Assembly: GCA_019118745.1 (NCBI GenBank)
Contig: DWYJ01000002.1
Location: 31,307-95,306 of the forward strand
Origin: Candidatus Desulfovibrio gallistercoris
GTDB taxonomy: Bacteria; Desulfobacterota; Desulfovibrionia; Desulfovibrionales; Desulfovibrionaceae
DNA length: 64,000 bases
Direction of reading: 5' to 3'
This document shows, piece by piece, positions 42,916 through 51,206 of this stretch; the first letter of the stretch is position 1, and the number at the start of each line of letters is the position of its first letter. Made by a program: the position numbers and the translations under genes. A model generated the notes under the pieces. It searched no databases. It was not told where the DNA came from and saw only the letters and a list, made by a program, of their open reading frames with translations.

Positions 42916-43539
42916 ATGAAACGTCTTTTTATCCTGCTTCTTGTCACGGCTCTGGCCCTCTCCCCGCTGACGGCGGCCGCCTTCTTCGAAGGCAATGTGC
43001 CCTCGGCGGCGGACGACATCACCGATCAGATCGACGACCAGCTCATGATGCGGTATGCCGGGCGTGATCCCGACATGAGCAAAGCCAACCGTGAGGCCGT
43101 GGCGCGCGCCGGCATCATGATCCTGGGCACCTCGCCGGTCAACATCAACGACCTGGATGAGAGCAGCCCCCTCGCCCGGCAGATGATGGAAGAAGTCTCC
43201 CGCGGCCTCATGCAGAAGGGCTACCGCTTCAAGGAACTGCGCACCGGCAGCTATGTCCGCTTCGACAAGCGCTCCGGCGAATTCCTGCTGACCCGGGACG
43301 TCCGCAAGCTGCAAAGCCGTACCGGTACCGGACAGGCCGTCATGGCCGGGACCTATGTGGTCACGCAGGAGCAGGTGCGCTTCAGCATCCGCATCATCCA
43401 CATCCCCACCAATGAGGTCATGGCCATGGGCACGGCGACGGTCCCCATCACCGCTGACATCTATCCCCTGCTGCGCGACCCCTACAATCCTTCCCGTTCG
43501 GGCAGCGGCGTGCCTTCCTCCTATACCCGGCTGCAATAG
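42916..43539 (+). CDS. FlgO-domain exported protein
   Basis: A 207-residue protein with a cleavable signal peptide (ILLLVTALALSPLTAAA). Its body resembles the first FlgO-like gene: RAGIMILGTSPVNINDL, PLARQMMEEVSRGLMQKGYRFKELR, and QAVMAGTYVVTQEQVRFSIRIIHIPTNEVMAMGTATVPI. It lacks a lipobox Cys, unlike its neighbour, so the pair may be a lipidated and a soluble partner. It is the last of the three-gene FlgO-type cluster, followed by a hairpin terminator. Confidence 0.75.
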   Translation: MKRLFILLLVTALALSPLTAAAFFEGNVPSAADDITDQIDDQLMMRYAGRDPDMSKANREAVARAGIMILGTSPVNINDLDESSPLARQMMEEVSRGLMQKGYRFKELRTGSYVRFDKRSGEFLLTRDVRKLQSRTGTGQAVMAGTYVVTQEQVRFSIRIIHIPTNEVMAMGTATVPITADIYPLLRDPYNPSRSGSGVPSSYTRLQ

Positions 43540-43573
43540 ACCTTGCCGTCCGGCTCCATATTGACTATAAAAT

Positions 43574-43595
43574 GCCCCGGCGCGTCCGGGGCTTT
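43574..43595 (+). terminator. Terminator after the FlgO-like cluster
   Basis: GCCCCGG, loop, CCGGGGC followed by TTT and a T-rich stretch. It is moderately strong and lies just upstream of ychF. Confidence 0.65.
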
Positions 43596-43646
43596 CTGTT
43601 TCGCGCTGCTCCGCATCCCGCGGCATTCACCCCACAAGGAGAACGC

Positions 43647-44747
43647 ATGGCTCTCAGCATCGGTATCGTCGGGCTGCCCAACGTGGGCAAGTCCACCCTC
43701 TTCAATGCCCTGACCAAGGCTCAGAATGCCCAGGCCGCCAACTATCCCTTCTGCACCATCGAGCCCAACAAGGCTACGGTGGCTGTGCCGGACACGCGCG
43801 TGGACGCCCTGACCGCCAAGGCAAAGCCCAAAAAGACCATCCATGCCAGCGTGGATTTCATTGATATTGCCGGTCTCGTGCGCGGCGCCAGCAAGGGCGA
43901 AGGACTGGGCAATCAGTTCCTGGCCAATATCCGCGAATGCGCCGCCATCGTCGAGGTGGTCCGCTGTTTTGAGGATGACAACATCACCCATGTGGACGGC
44001 GCCGTAGACCCGCTGCGCGATATCGACACCATCGAGACTGAGCTGCTCCTCGCCGATATACAGAGCGTGGAAAAGCGGCTGGAAAAATTGCAGAAGATGG
44101 CCAAGGGCAGCAAGGACGCCAAGGCCGCGGCCGAGATCATGCAGGGCCTGCTGGCCGCCCTCAACGAAGGCAAGCCCGCCTCGACCTTCACCCTGCCGGA
44201 CAATGAAGCCTTTTTGCAGTCCTGGCGTGAACTGGGCCTGCTGACGGCCAAGCCCGTCATCTACTGCGCCAATGTGGACGAAAGCGCCGTGGCCGAGGGC
44301 AATGAGCTCTCCCGCCGCGTGGAGGCGCTCGCCGCGGAACGTCATGCCGGCTTTGCCCGCATCTGCGCCAAGCTGGAAGAAGAGTTGCAAGGTCTGTCCG
44401 CCGAAGAACAGGCGGAGATGCTCTCCTCCTACGGCATCGACGAGAGCGGCCTCGTGCGCATCATCCGTACCGGCTACGCCACGCTCGGCCTGTGCAGCTA
44501 CTTTACCGCCGGCCCCGACGAAGTGCGCGCCTGGACCATCCACAAGGGCTGGAAAGCCCCTCAGGCCGCCGGGGTCATCCATACGGACTTCGAGCGCGGC
44601 TTCATCCGTGCCGAAGTCATTTCCTACGATGATTACATGAGCCACGAAAATGAGGCCGCCTGCCGCGCCGACGGCGTGCTGCGCGTGGAAGGCAAGGAAT
44701 ATGTCGTGCAGGACGGCGACGTCATGCATTTCCTCTTTAACGTATAG
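43647..44747 (+). CDS. ychF: Redox-regulated P-loop ATPase YchF
   Basis: A 366-residue Obg-family P-loop protein that binds ATP preferentially and associates with ribosomes. G1 is GLPNVGKST near the N-terminus and G3 is [24 protein letters not shown] replaces the canonical NKxD G4 motif, which is why YchF prefers ATP. The C-terminal TGS domain has the [32 protein letters not shown] stretch. The start is the ATG after AAGGAGA; the open frame upstream is not used. It is monocistronic and followed by a long perfect terminator hairpin. Confidence 0.97.
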   Translation: MALSIGIVGLPNVGKSTLFNALTKAQNAQAANYPFCTIEPNKATVAVPDTRVDALTAKAKPKKTIHASVDFIDIAGLVRGASKGEGLGNQFLANIRECAAIVEVVRCFEDDNITHVDGAVDPLRDIDTIETELLLADIQSVEKRLEKLQKMAKGSKDAKAAAEIMQGLLAALNEGKPASTFTLPDNEAFLQSWRELGLLTAKPVIYCANVDESAVAEGNELSRRVEALAAERHAGFARICAKLEEELQGLSAEEQAEMLSSYGIDESGLVRIIRTGYATLGLCSYFTAGPDEVRAWTIHKGWKAPQAAGVIHTDFERGFIRAEVISYDDYMSHENEAACRADGVLRVEGKEYVVQDGDVMHFLFNV

Positions 44748-44797
44748 GATGAAGATTTACGGACAGGGCGGACAGGACGCCCTGCCCCGCTCCATTC

Positions 44798-44838
44798 AAA
44801 CAGAAAACCACCCGCTTTGCGGGTGGTTTTCTGTTTTT
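44798..44838. terminator. Strong bidirectional terminator
   Basis: AAACAGAAAACCACCCGC, loop TTT, GCGGGTGGTTTTCTGTTT and further T. The 18-bp perfect stem lies between convergent ychF and the membrane-protein gene. Confidence 0.92.
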
Positions 44839-44850
44839 CCGCCCTGGGCG

Positions 44851-44864
44851 CTCAACAGGCCCTA
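44851..44864 (-). repeat. F1-type end sequence at a stop codon
   Basis: On the minus strand TAGGGCCTGTTGAG, where TAG is the stop of the membrane-protein gene. It is a solitary element end without the rest of F1, lying between the stop and the terminator hairpin. Confidence 0.6.
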
Positions 44865-46184
44865 ACGGGCGCGGATGCTTCCCTTACTGACCAGATCCGA
44901 GATCACATCCTTCACATACGAGATTCCTTTGCTCTCCCTTATGTAGGCGTTTTCCCACCGGCTCTGCCGCCGCCCCCCCTCGTACAGCAGCCCGCCCAGC
45001 AGTATAAGCCCCATCATGAAATAGCCAAAACTCCGTTTGCCGCGATTCCGGACGAAAGCAATGTACTTGGCTTCCCGCCGACTATGAAATTCATGGATCG
45101 GGCTTCCTTCCTCGTATTTCAGGCTTTCCCTTTTCTCCTCAAGGCGGGCGATCAGCGCGTCTTCACGCGCCCGCAAGCGGGCTTCCAGTGTCCTTCCTGC
45201 AAATCTGCGCCGCAGAAAGGCCGTCAGCAGAACGACCGTCAGGCAGACAAGGCTGTTGGCGCCCGCCGCAAGCTCGTACGGCCTGGCAACACTGACGGGA
45301 TAACCGGCAAAGTCCAGGCACAGCGAAAGAAACGTCCATACGCAGCTCAACAGCACGGCCCACAGAAACGCAAAGGCGCTTTCCTGCGCAAAGCACCAGC
45401 CTATCAGCAGAGCGGGCAGAAGAAGCAGGGGGTTGGTGAAGGCCCGCATGATCTCATTGCCAATATGCTTCAGCCAGAATCGTTCAACCAGCGGCTGAAA
45501 CTGCGTGGTCATCCCGGACAGCATGGCGCCCGCTTCCTTTTTTGCGTCCCCACCGCGCGGCAGACGCTGGCCAAACCAGAATACCGGTACGTCATAGACG
45601 AGCGCCACGGTAAAGACCTGCAAGACATCCTTCCCGCCCTGCGGCCCCACTGCATGACCTTTCCGCCAGCAGGAATAATACATATCCTCCGGATACCAGT
45701 GGGGGGTTACGCAACCCAGCTTGTCCAGCACCGCGCGCGCAAAATCGTCACGAGCATCTTGCGTGGGGACAAGCCCCACAAATCGTTCCGGCGACGCGAA
45801 AAGTGTGACAAAGCCCTCATACGCCGCCTCTTCCGGCTTGGTATCATTCCAGGCAAAGGCCATCGCCACATCATCCGCCAGCCATTTCATCGGCGCAGCC
45901 GGCGTCAGCCCATCCGCGGGCGAAACGGCATGCCAGGCAGGGTACCTCGTGTGGCTGGAGGACTCCGGCGTTTCCTTCCCCTCCTCCAGGCATTGCCGCA
46001 AAATGGCCTGCCTGCTCTCCACTTCCTGTCTTTCCCTGGCGCGCGAGGCCTCGGATTGTTGCTCGCCGAACCAGTTGTCATCCAGCGTCACCACGACAAA
46101 GGTCAGCGCCTGCCAAAGAAAAAACACCGCCACCACCATCGGTGTGCGCAGCGTGAGAAAAGGGATGCGAGAGAATACGGACAT
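44862..46184 (-). CDS. Membrane protein of unknown function (440 aa)
   Basis: A 440-residue protein with an N-terminal transmembrane helix (MVVAVFFLWQALTFVVV), a large extracytoplasmic domain (about residues 50-240) and three or more later transmembrane segments (LLLLPALLIGWCFA, FLWAVLLSCVWTFLSL, FGYFMMGLILLGG). A charged, probably coiled segment lies between the last ones. I recognise no family. The layout of a periplasmic loop plus membrane bundle suggests a sensor or transport accessory, but this is not supported further. The start has GGAG at spacing 6, and the ATG four codons upstream is rejected. The TAG stop merges with an F1 end sequence. Confidence 0.65.
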   Translation of the reverse strand: MSVFSRIPFLTLRTPMVVAVFFLWQALTFVVVTLDDNWFGEQQSEASRARERQEVESRQAILRQCLEEGKETPESSSHTRYPAWHAVSPADGLTPAAPMKWLADDVAMAFAWNDTKPEEAAYEGFVTLFASPERFVGLVPTQDARDDFARAVLDKLGCVTPHWYPEDMYYSCWRKGHAVGPQGGKDVLQVFTVALVYDVPVFWFGQRLPRGGDAKKEAGAMLSGMTTQFQPLVERFWLKHIGNEIMRAFTNPLLLLPALLIGWCFAQESAFAFLWAVLLSCVWTFLSLCLDFAGYPVSVARPYELAAGANSLVCLTVVLLTAFLRRRFAGRTLEARLRAREDALIARLEEKRESLKYEEGSPIHEFHSRREAKYIAFVRNRGKRSFGYFMMGLILLGGLLYEGGRRQSRWENAYIRESKGISYVKDVISDLVSKGSIRAR

Positions 46185-46196
46185 AACGATCTCCAT

Positions 46197-46224
46197 AAAA
46201 AAGAGGAGGAGAACTCTCCTCCTC
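46197..46224 (-). terminator. Terminator after the zinc-ribbon gene
   Basis: On the minus strand GAGGAGGAG, loop, CTCCTCCTC then six T. It separates the zinc-ribbon gene from the membrane-protein gene. Confidence 0.85.
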
Positions 46225-46245
46225 TTTCTATGTGGCAGGCAGGGA

Positions 46246-47112
46246 TCAGCGGGCGGCCGGCAGTGCTGCGGGGGCCTGCTGCCCGCCCGGAGCCGGTGCG
46301 GGCATCTGAGCGGGGGCCGGGGCCTGCATGGGCGCTGCCGGCACAGGCTGCGCAGGCGTCATGCCGGGCTGCGGAGCCACATCCTCCACCCCGGCGATAC
46401 GCACGCCGAACTCGGCCACCTTTTCGGAAGGCACATAGAACAGCACCATGAACGGCACCTCGCCGCCCGGCGGCACGTTGGAGTTGCGGATGTAGATATC
46501 CGTACTGCTTTGCAGGAAGGATTCCAGTTCCTTCTCGCCGAGCACCTGCAGCTGGAAGAGCGAGAGCTGCGAACCGGCAAGCTGCTGCTTCACGGCCAGC
46601 GGCTTCTTGTCCTTGTCATAGACGGCGGCCTCCACACGGATGAGCGCCTTGGGCTGCGGGAACTCGTTGCGCACGTCCCCGACGATGACGCAGACCTTGC
46701 CGATCTTTTCATTATTCACGTAGTACTGACGCACATTGCGCATGGTCAGCATGGAAACGCGCTGCGCCAGCTCCTCATCCGAGAGCTGCGGCTTTTTGTT
46801 CCCCGTCGGGAACTGGATATAGTACCAGTAGCCGGAGCCCCCCAGTACGATAAGGAAAAGCAGCAGGCCCAGCCAGACGAAAATGGAGCTCCCCTTCTTT
46901 TCCTTTCGGACCGGAGCGGCGGCTTTAGCCGGCGCCTTTTTGGCGGCGGCAGCCTCGGTTTTTCCGGCTGCGGCCTTGGCCGGAGCTTCTTTTGCGGGAG
47001 TCTCCAGCGCGAAGACGTTCTTGCAGACCGAGCAGCGCAGCTTGGCGCCGGGCTTGACGAGCTTGTCCGGCAGATTGAAGCGGCTGCTGCAATGCGGGCA
47101 TTGAATTTCCAT
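46246..47112 (-). CDS. Zinc-ribbon (MJ0042-type), DUF3426-like single-pass membrane protein
   Basis: A 288-residue protein. The N-terminal zinc ribbon (CPHCSSRFNLPDKLVKPGAKLRCSVCKNVF) has two CxxC knuckles. A Lys/Ala-rich linker precedes one transmembrane helix (FVWLGLLLFLIVLGGSGYWYY, about residues 77-97). The outer domain (VIVGDVRNEFPQPKALIRVEAAVYD) is the DUF3426-like beta fold. The C-terminal tail is Pro/Ala/Gln-rich. The function of this class is unknown. It is the last gene after hpt and ends in a terminator. Confidence 0.85.
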   Translation of the reverse strand: MEIQCPHCSSRFNLPDKLVKPGAKLRCSVCKNVFALETPAKEAPAKAAAGKTEAAAAKKAPAKAAAPVRKEKKGSSIFVWLGLLLFLIVLGGSGYWYYIQFPTGNKKPQLSDEELAQRVSMLTMRNVRQYYVNNEKIGKVCVIVGDVRNEFPQPKALIRVEAAVYDKDKKPLAVKQQLAGSQLSLFQLQVLGEKELESFLQSSTDIYIRNSNVPPGGEVPFMVLFYVPSEKVAEFGVRIAGVEDVAPQPGMTPAQPVPAAPMQAPAPAQMPAPAPGGQQAPAALPAAR

Positions 47113-47133
47113 GCGGATACCTCGACAACCGAC

Positions 47134-47155
47134 TAGGGCGTGTTAACAGGCCCTA
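47134..47155. mobile_element. Minimal F1 element: two ends back to back, at the hpt stop
   Basis: TAGGGCGTGTTAACAGGCCCTA is an almost perfect palindrome formed by the left and right F1 ends with no internal DNA and TA at both borders. The right-hand CTA is the complement of the hpt TAG stop. Confidence 0.75.
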
Positions 47156-47674
47156 GACGGACAGCAGTTCATAGATGGACGGCAGGGCGCGATAGCGCTC
47201 GGCATGATCGAGCCCGTAGCCTACGATGAAGCCGGAATCCAGCATAAAGCCGGAAAAGGCCACCGGGATGTCCACTTCCCGCCGTTCCGTCTTGTTGACC
47301 AACGTGGCTATGCGCACGCTGCGCGCGCCCCTGTCCGCCAGAAGATCCAGCAGGAACCGCAAAGAATGGCCGGAATCCACCACATCCTCCACCACGAGCA
47401 CGTGCTTGCCGCGCACATCGCATTCCAGATCCTTGGTCAGCTTGATCTGGCGGCTCGACACTGTCCCCGTGCCGTAGCTGGAGATGCGGATGAAGTCCAT
47501 TTCCAGATCCTCACGGCTGATGGCGCGCGTCAGGTCGCTGAAAAAGTGGACGGCCCCCTTGAGGACGCATACGGCCACCAGCGGCTCTCCCGTATAGGCG
47601 GCCGAGATCTCCTCGCCCAGCTCCGCCACGCGGGCGGCGATGTCCTCAGCGCTGAAAAGCAGTTTGGCCGTCAT
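47153..47674 (-). CDS. hpt: Hypoxanthine phosphoribosyltransferase
   Basis: A 173-residue purine salvage enzyme converting hypoxanthine (and often guanine) plus PRPP to the nucleotide. The PRPP-binding motif VLVVEDVVDSGHS is clear. VAVCVLKGAVHFFSDLTRAI and DFIRISSYG are the expected flanking elements. Length is standard. Its start overlaps the GNAT stop by four bases. The TAG stop is inside a minimal F1 palindrome. The annotation as hpt rather than gpt rests on overall pattern. Confidence 0.93.
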   Translation of the reverse strand: MTAKLLFSAEDIAARVAELGEEISAAYTGEPLVAVCVLKGAVHFFSDLTRAISREDLEMDFIRISSYGTGTVSSRQIKLTKDLECDVRGKHVLVVEDVVDSGHSLRFLLDLLADRGARSVRIATLVNKTERREVDIPVAFSGFMLDSGFIVGYGLDHAERYRALPSIYELLSV

Positions 47675-48156
47675 CGTCCATCGCTCCCCACGTGCTTGAA
47701 GACCGCCGTTTCGTCACAGCAGTCGGGATATTTGGCGCAGTGCACGCAGTCCGACCAAATCTTCTGCGGCAGGGCTCCCTTGTCGATGATCTCGTAGCTG
47801 AGCCGGGAGAAGAACTCCACCTGATAGGTCAGGGAAAAGACGCGCCGGATATGCAGCGCCTCGCAATCGGACATGCAGGCTTCCACCACCTTGCGGCCGA
47901 GGCCGTGGCGGCGCAGGTCCTCCCGCACCACCAGCGAGCAGATCTCGCCCAGATCCTCCCATACGGGAGCCAGCGCACAGCAGGCGGCGATGCCGCCATC
48001 CGGCGCATCCACCACCCAGAAGTTGCGCACATGTCCGTACAGGAAAATGAGCGCTCGCGGCAGCAACAAGCCCTTTTGCGCGCAGTCCAGCAAGAGGGCG
48101 TGGATATCCTTCACATCATCCATGTGCGCCTTGCGCACGGGCCAATCATACGCCAT
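47671..48156 (-). CDS. GNAT N-acetyltransferase (ArgA-like short form)
   Basis: A 161-residue GNAT-fold enzyme using acetyl-CoA. The acetyl-CoA binding motif appears as LVVREDLRRHGLGRKVVEACM (Q/RxxGxG). The late FSLTYQVEFFSRLSYEIIDKGALPQKIWSDCVHCAKYPDCCDETA segment matches short N-acetylglutamate-synthase-like proteins, including the CxxC and further Cys residues. It may make N-acetylglutamate for arginine synthesis, but a different amine acceptor is possible. It overlaps hpt by four bases (ATGA) and lies 2 bases after the TlpA-like gene. Confidence 0.82.
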   Translation of the reverse strand: MAYDWPVRKAHMDDVKDIHALLLDCAQKGLLLPRALIFLYGHVRNFWVVDAPDGGIAACCALAPVWEDLGEICSLVVREDLRRHGLGRKVVEACMSDCEALHIRRVFSLTYQVEFFSRLSYEIIDKGALPQKIWSDCVHCAKYPDCCDETAVFKHVGSDGR

Positions 48157-48158
48157 GA

Positions 48159-48617
48159 CTAGTCTTCCAGCAGTTTATCAAAGATTTCCACAAGATCCTT
48201 GTGTTCCACAAGGCCGGTGCCCGCCAGCACCACATCCCCCTTCTTGTCGACGAAGACATTGAAGGGGATGCTGCTGATGCCGAAGGCGCGCGTTATGCTG
48301 CTCCCGGCCATGTAAACGGGATACTTCACGCCCAGCTTCTGCAAAAAGCCGGGAACGGCGTTCTTGTCCTCATCCACGGACAGACCGATGATCACCACAC
48401 CCTTATCGGCATATTTTTCATGGATCTTCACCAGATCAGGGATCTCCATCCGGCAGGGCGGGCACCAGGTGGCAAAGAAATTCAGCATGACGGCCTTGCC
48501 CTTGTGCGAGGCCAAGAGGTCATCCAGCCCCTTCCGGTCAAGGGATTCGAGAGAGGCCGCGGACGCCAGCGCCGGCAGCAGCAAGACGAACAGAAGCGCA
48601 AGAGACAGTCTTTTCAT
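48159..48617 (-). CDS. TlpA-family thiol-disulfide protein
   Basis: A 152-residue exported thioredoxin-fold protein. A signal peptide (LALLFVLLLPALASA) precedes the fold, with the redox motif FFATWCPPCRMEIPDL and the cis-Pro segment ISSIPFNVFVD. It acts in the periplasm, probably reducing disulfides, for example for cytochrome c maturation. Length is that of TlpA/ResA. The gene is 6 bases after metH and 2 bases before the GNAT gene, so it is embedded in a mixed operon. Confidence 0.9.
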   Translation of the reverse strand: MKRLSLALLFVLLLPALASAASLESLDRKGLDDLLASHKGKAVMLNFFATWCPPCRMEIPDLVKIHEKYADKGVVIIGLSVDEDKNAVPGFLQKLGVKYPVYMAGSSITRAFGISSIPFNVFVDKKGDVVLAGTGLVEHKDLVEIFDKLLED

Positions 48618-48623
48618 TGAGCA

Positions 48624-51038
48624 CTACACCTGACTGATGAATTTTTTCGCCGCGCGAACGGAACTGACGGCGTCTTCGCAATAGGCGTCCGCCCCGATGG
48701 CGTCCGCAAAGGCCTGGGTCACCGCCGCGCCGCCCACCATGACCCGGATGGGCAGCCGGCGCTCGCGGATCAGGCGGATGGTGTCCTCCATCCTGACCAT
48801 AGTGGTGGTCATCAATGCCGACAGCCCGATAATATGCGCCTTGTGTTCCAAAGCGCAAGCCACAATGGTCTCGGCAGGCACATCTTTTCCGGCGTCGATG
48901 ACGTCAAAGCCGTGGTTGCCCAGCAGGAGGGCCACAATATTCTTGCCGATATCGTGGATGTCGCCTTCCACCGTCGCCACGACGATGACGGGCCGCTCTT
49001 CCGGCCCCCGGCTTTCTTCAAGCAAAGGTTTAAGTTCGGCAAAGGCCGTCTGCATGGTCTCGGCCGAGCGGATGAGCTGCGGCAGGAAATATTCCCGCCG
49101 TTCATAGCGGTTGCCCACTTCCGTGATGGCGGGGATGAGCACCTCGTTGACCAGCGTGAAGGGCTGTACGCCCTTTTCAAGTTCCGCACGAAGGAGCGGC
49201 AGCACGTTCTCCTTGTCGCCCTGCAATACGGCCTCCCCTACCGTCGTCGCGCGGGCCGCCGCGGGCACGGTCCCCGCCGTATCGGGCGCCGCCGCCTTCC
49301 ACTGGGCATAGCGGGGGATGAAGACGGCCGCATGGGCATCATGTCCGCGCAGCACATTAAGGGCATCAAAGGCTTCATGCAAGCGCGCGGCCGAGGGATT
49401 GGCGATGCAGGAGCTCAGGCCGGCCCCCGCCCCCATGCAGAGGAAGGAGGCGTTGAGCAGGTCCCGTGCGGGCAGGCCGAAAGAAAGATTGGAAAGCCCC
49501 AGCGTGGTGGGCAGGCCCTGCTCCCGGCACCAGCGGATCATGTCCAGACAGGCCAGCGCCCCTTCCGGCTTGGAAGAGACGGCCAGCGCCAGGATGTCCA
49601 CCAGCATGAGGCGGCGGGGGATGCGCAGAGCTTCGGCCTCACGCAGCAGCTTTTCCAGGATGGCGATGCGTTCGGCGGCGCTCACGGGCAGCTCCGCCCC
49701 CTTGAGCGGCAGCAGGATGAAGGGCGCGCCGAAGTCCCGGCACAGCGGGCCGAGCTTTTCCATGCGTCCGCTCTCCCCGCTCACGGAATTGACCAGGCAG
49801 GAACCCGGACAGTACGGCAGCGCGGCGGCGATGGCGTCGGCATTGGAGGAGTCGAGCGAAAGCGGCGCCGGCACGCGCTCCACAAGGCAGCGGGTGAGCT
49901 CCGGCAGCAGCTTGCCCTCGTCCACGAGGGAGGCCCCCACATTGACGTCCAGCACCTGCGCCCCGGCCGCCAGCTGCTCGTCGGCAAAGCGGAAGGCCTC
50001 GTCAAAGCGGCCTTCCTGCAGCTGGGCGGTGAGCACCTTCTTGCCCGTGGGATTGATGCGTTCGCCGATGATGACGAAGGGGGCATCGGGCGCAAAGCGC
50101 ACGAGCTGCGAACGGCTGGTAAGACACATGCCCGACGGCGCGGCGGCGGGGGAGGAGGTCAGCTCCACCCTGTCGAGCGCCTGCCGCAGGGCGGCCAGAT
50201 GCTGCGGGGTAGTGCCGCAGCAGCCGCCGAGCACCCGCGCCCCCTGCGCGGCGAAACGCGCCGTCTTTTCGGCGAATTCCTCCGGGCCCAGCGGAAAGAC
50301 CGTCGCCCCGTCGCGCAGCTCCGGCAGACCGGCATTGGGCTCCACCATGACCGGGCAGGCGCAGACGTCCAGCAGTTCGCGCACCACGGGCGCCATCTGA
50401 TCCGGGCCCAGGCTGCAGTTCGTCCCCACCACGTCCACGCCGAGGTTCTGCATGGTCTCGGCAAAGATGGTCGGGCTGGAACCGGTGAGGCTCACCCCCT
50501 GCTCGAAAGTCATGGACACCATGACCGGCAGGTCGCACACCTGACGCGCCGCCACCACGGCGGCACGGGCCTCGGCCAGATCGAACTGCGTCTCCACCAG
50601 CAGAAGGTCGCAGCCGCCGGCCACCAGTCCGCGGATCTGCGCGGCAAAGGCGGCTATCAGGTCGGCAGGCTCCACATCGCCCAGCGGACGGGCGAAATGT
50701 CCGGACGGCCCCACGTTGCCGGCCACGAAGACCCGGCGCGAACTGCGGGCCGCCGCGGCCCTGGCCGCCTCGACCATGCGGCGGCTGAAGTCGAAGACAT
50801 CCAGACCGGCGGGCAGCTTGTAGGGATTGCCGCCAAAGGTGCAGGCCGTGATGATGTCCGCCCCCACTTCCACATAGGCGGCATGGATATCCTGCAGGAT
50901 GTCCGGCCGCTGCATGCAGAATTCCTCCGGGCTGACGCCGAGCGGCAGTCCGGCGGCCTGGAGCATGGTCCCCATGGCTCCATCAAGCATGAGCGGGCGT
51001 TTTTCCGAAAGTCGGTCCAGGAACGGCGATGCTGACAT
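48624..51038 (-). CDS. metH: Methionine synthase core (MetH without reactivation domain)
   Basis: An 804-residue cobalamin-dependent methionine synthase. Domains: homocysteine-binding (about residues 1-295) with zinc Cys in VVGTNCSLGP and GGCCGTTP; pterin-binding (about 315-570) with GERINPTGKK and DVNVGASLVDEG; a cobalamin cap (about 615-690); and B12-binding with the lower-ligand motif GDIHDIGKN and GLSALMTTTM. The C-terminal AdoMet-dependent reactivation domain of E. coli MetH (about 300 residues) is absent; the protein stops after the B12 domain. The true start is MSASPF with AAAGGAT upstream. A long open frame extends further but lies antisense to the sigma gene. It heads metH-tlpA-GNAT-hpt. 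Confidence 0.93.
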   Translation of the reverse strand: MSASPFLDRLSEKRPLMLDGAMGTMLQAAGLPLGVSPEEFCMQRPDILQDIHAAYVEVGADIITACTFGGNPYKLPAGLDVFDFSRRMVEAARAAAARSSRRVFVAGNVGPSGHFARPLGDVEPADLIAAFAAQIRGLVAGGCDLLLVETQFDLAEARAAVVAARQVCDLPVMVSMTFEQGVSLTGSSPTIFAETMQNLGVDVVGTNCSLGPDQMAPVVRELLDVCACPVMVEPNAGLPELRDGATVFPLGPEEFAEKTARFAAQGARVLGGCCGTTPQHLAALRQALDRVELTSSPAAAPSGMCLTSRSQLVRFAPDAPFVIIGERINPTGKKVLTAQLQEGRFDEAFRFADEQLAAGAQVLDVNVGASLVDEGKLLPELTRCLVERVPAPLSLDSSNADAIAAALPYCPGSCLVNSVSGESGRMEKLGPLCRDFGAPFILLPLKGAELPVSAAERIAILEKLLREAEALRIPRRLMLVDILALAVSSKPEGALACLDMIRWCREQGLPTTLGLSNLSFGLPARDLLNASFLCMGAGAGLSSCIANPSAARLHEAFDALNVLRGHDAHAAVFIPRYAQWKAAAPDTAGTVPAAARATTVGEAVLQGDKENVLPLLRAELEKGVQPFTLVNEVLIPAITEVGNRYERREYFLPQLIRSAETMQTAFAELKPLLEESRGPEERPVIVVATVEGDIHDIGKNIVALLLGNHGFDVIDAGKDVPAETIVACALEHKAHIIGLSALMTTTMVRMEDTIRLIRERRLPIRVMVGGAAVTQAFADAIGADAYCEDAVSSVRAAKKFISQV

Positions 51039-51206
51039 GGTAGATCCTTTGTGTGCTGCGCTGCAAAAATTCATTCCTTCCGGGGCATTCCCCCCGGACA
51101 GGTTTTTATTACTGAAAAACATTGAAAAGGACAAACCAAAACTATAGGATTGGCTTTCCGGGGAACTGCTCCCCTTTCTGCAACGCCCCAACATCCAAGA
51201 CATCTC

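Noticed and set aside
51039..51206. Possible cobalamin or S-adenosylmethionine riboswitch before metH
   Set aside because: Only about 170 bases separate the divergent metH and sigma genes. I see no B12-box-like GCCACTG or conserved aptamer core.
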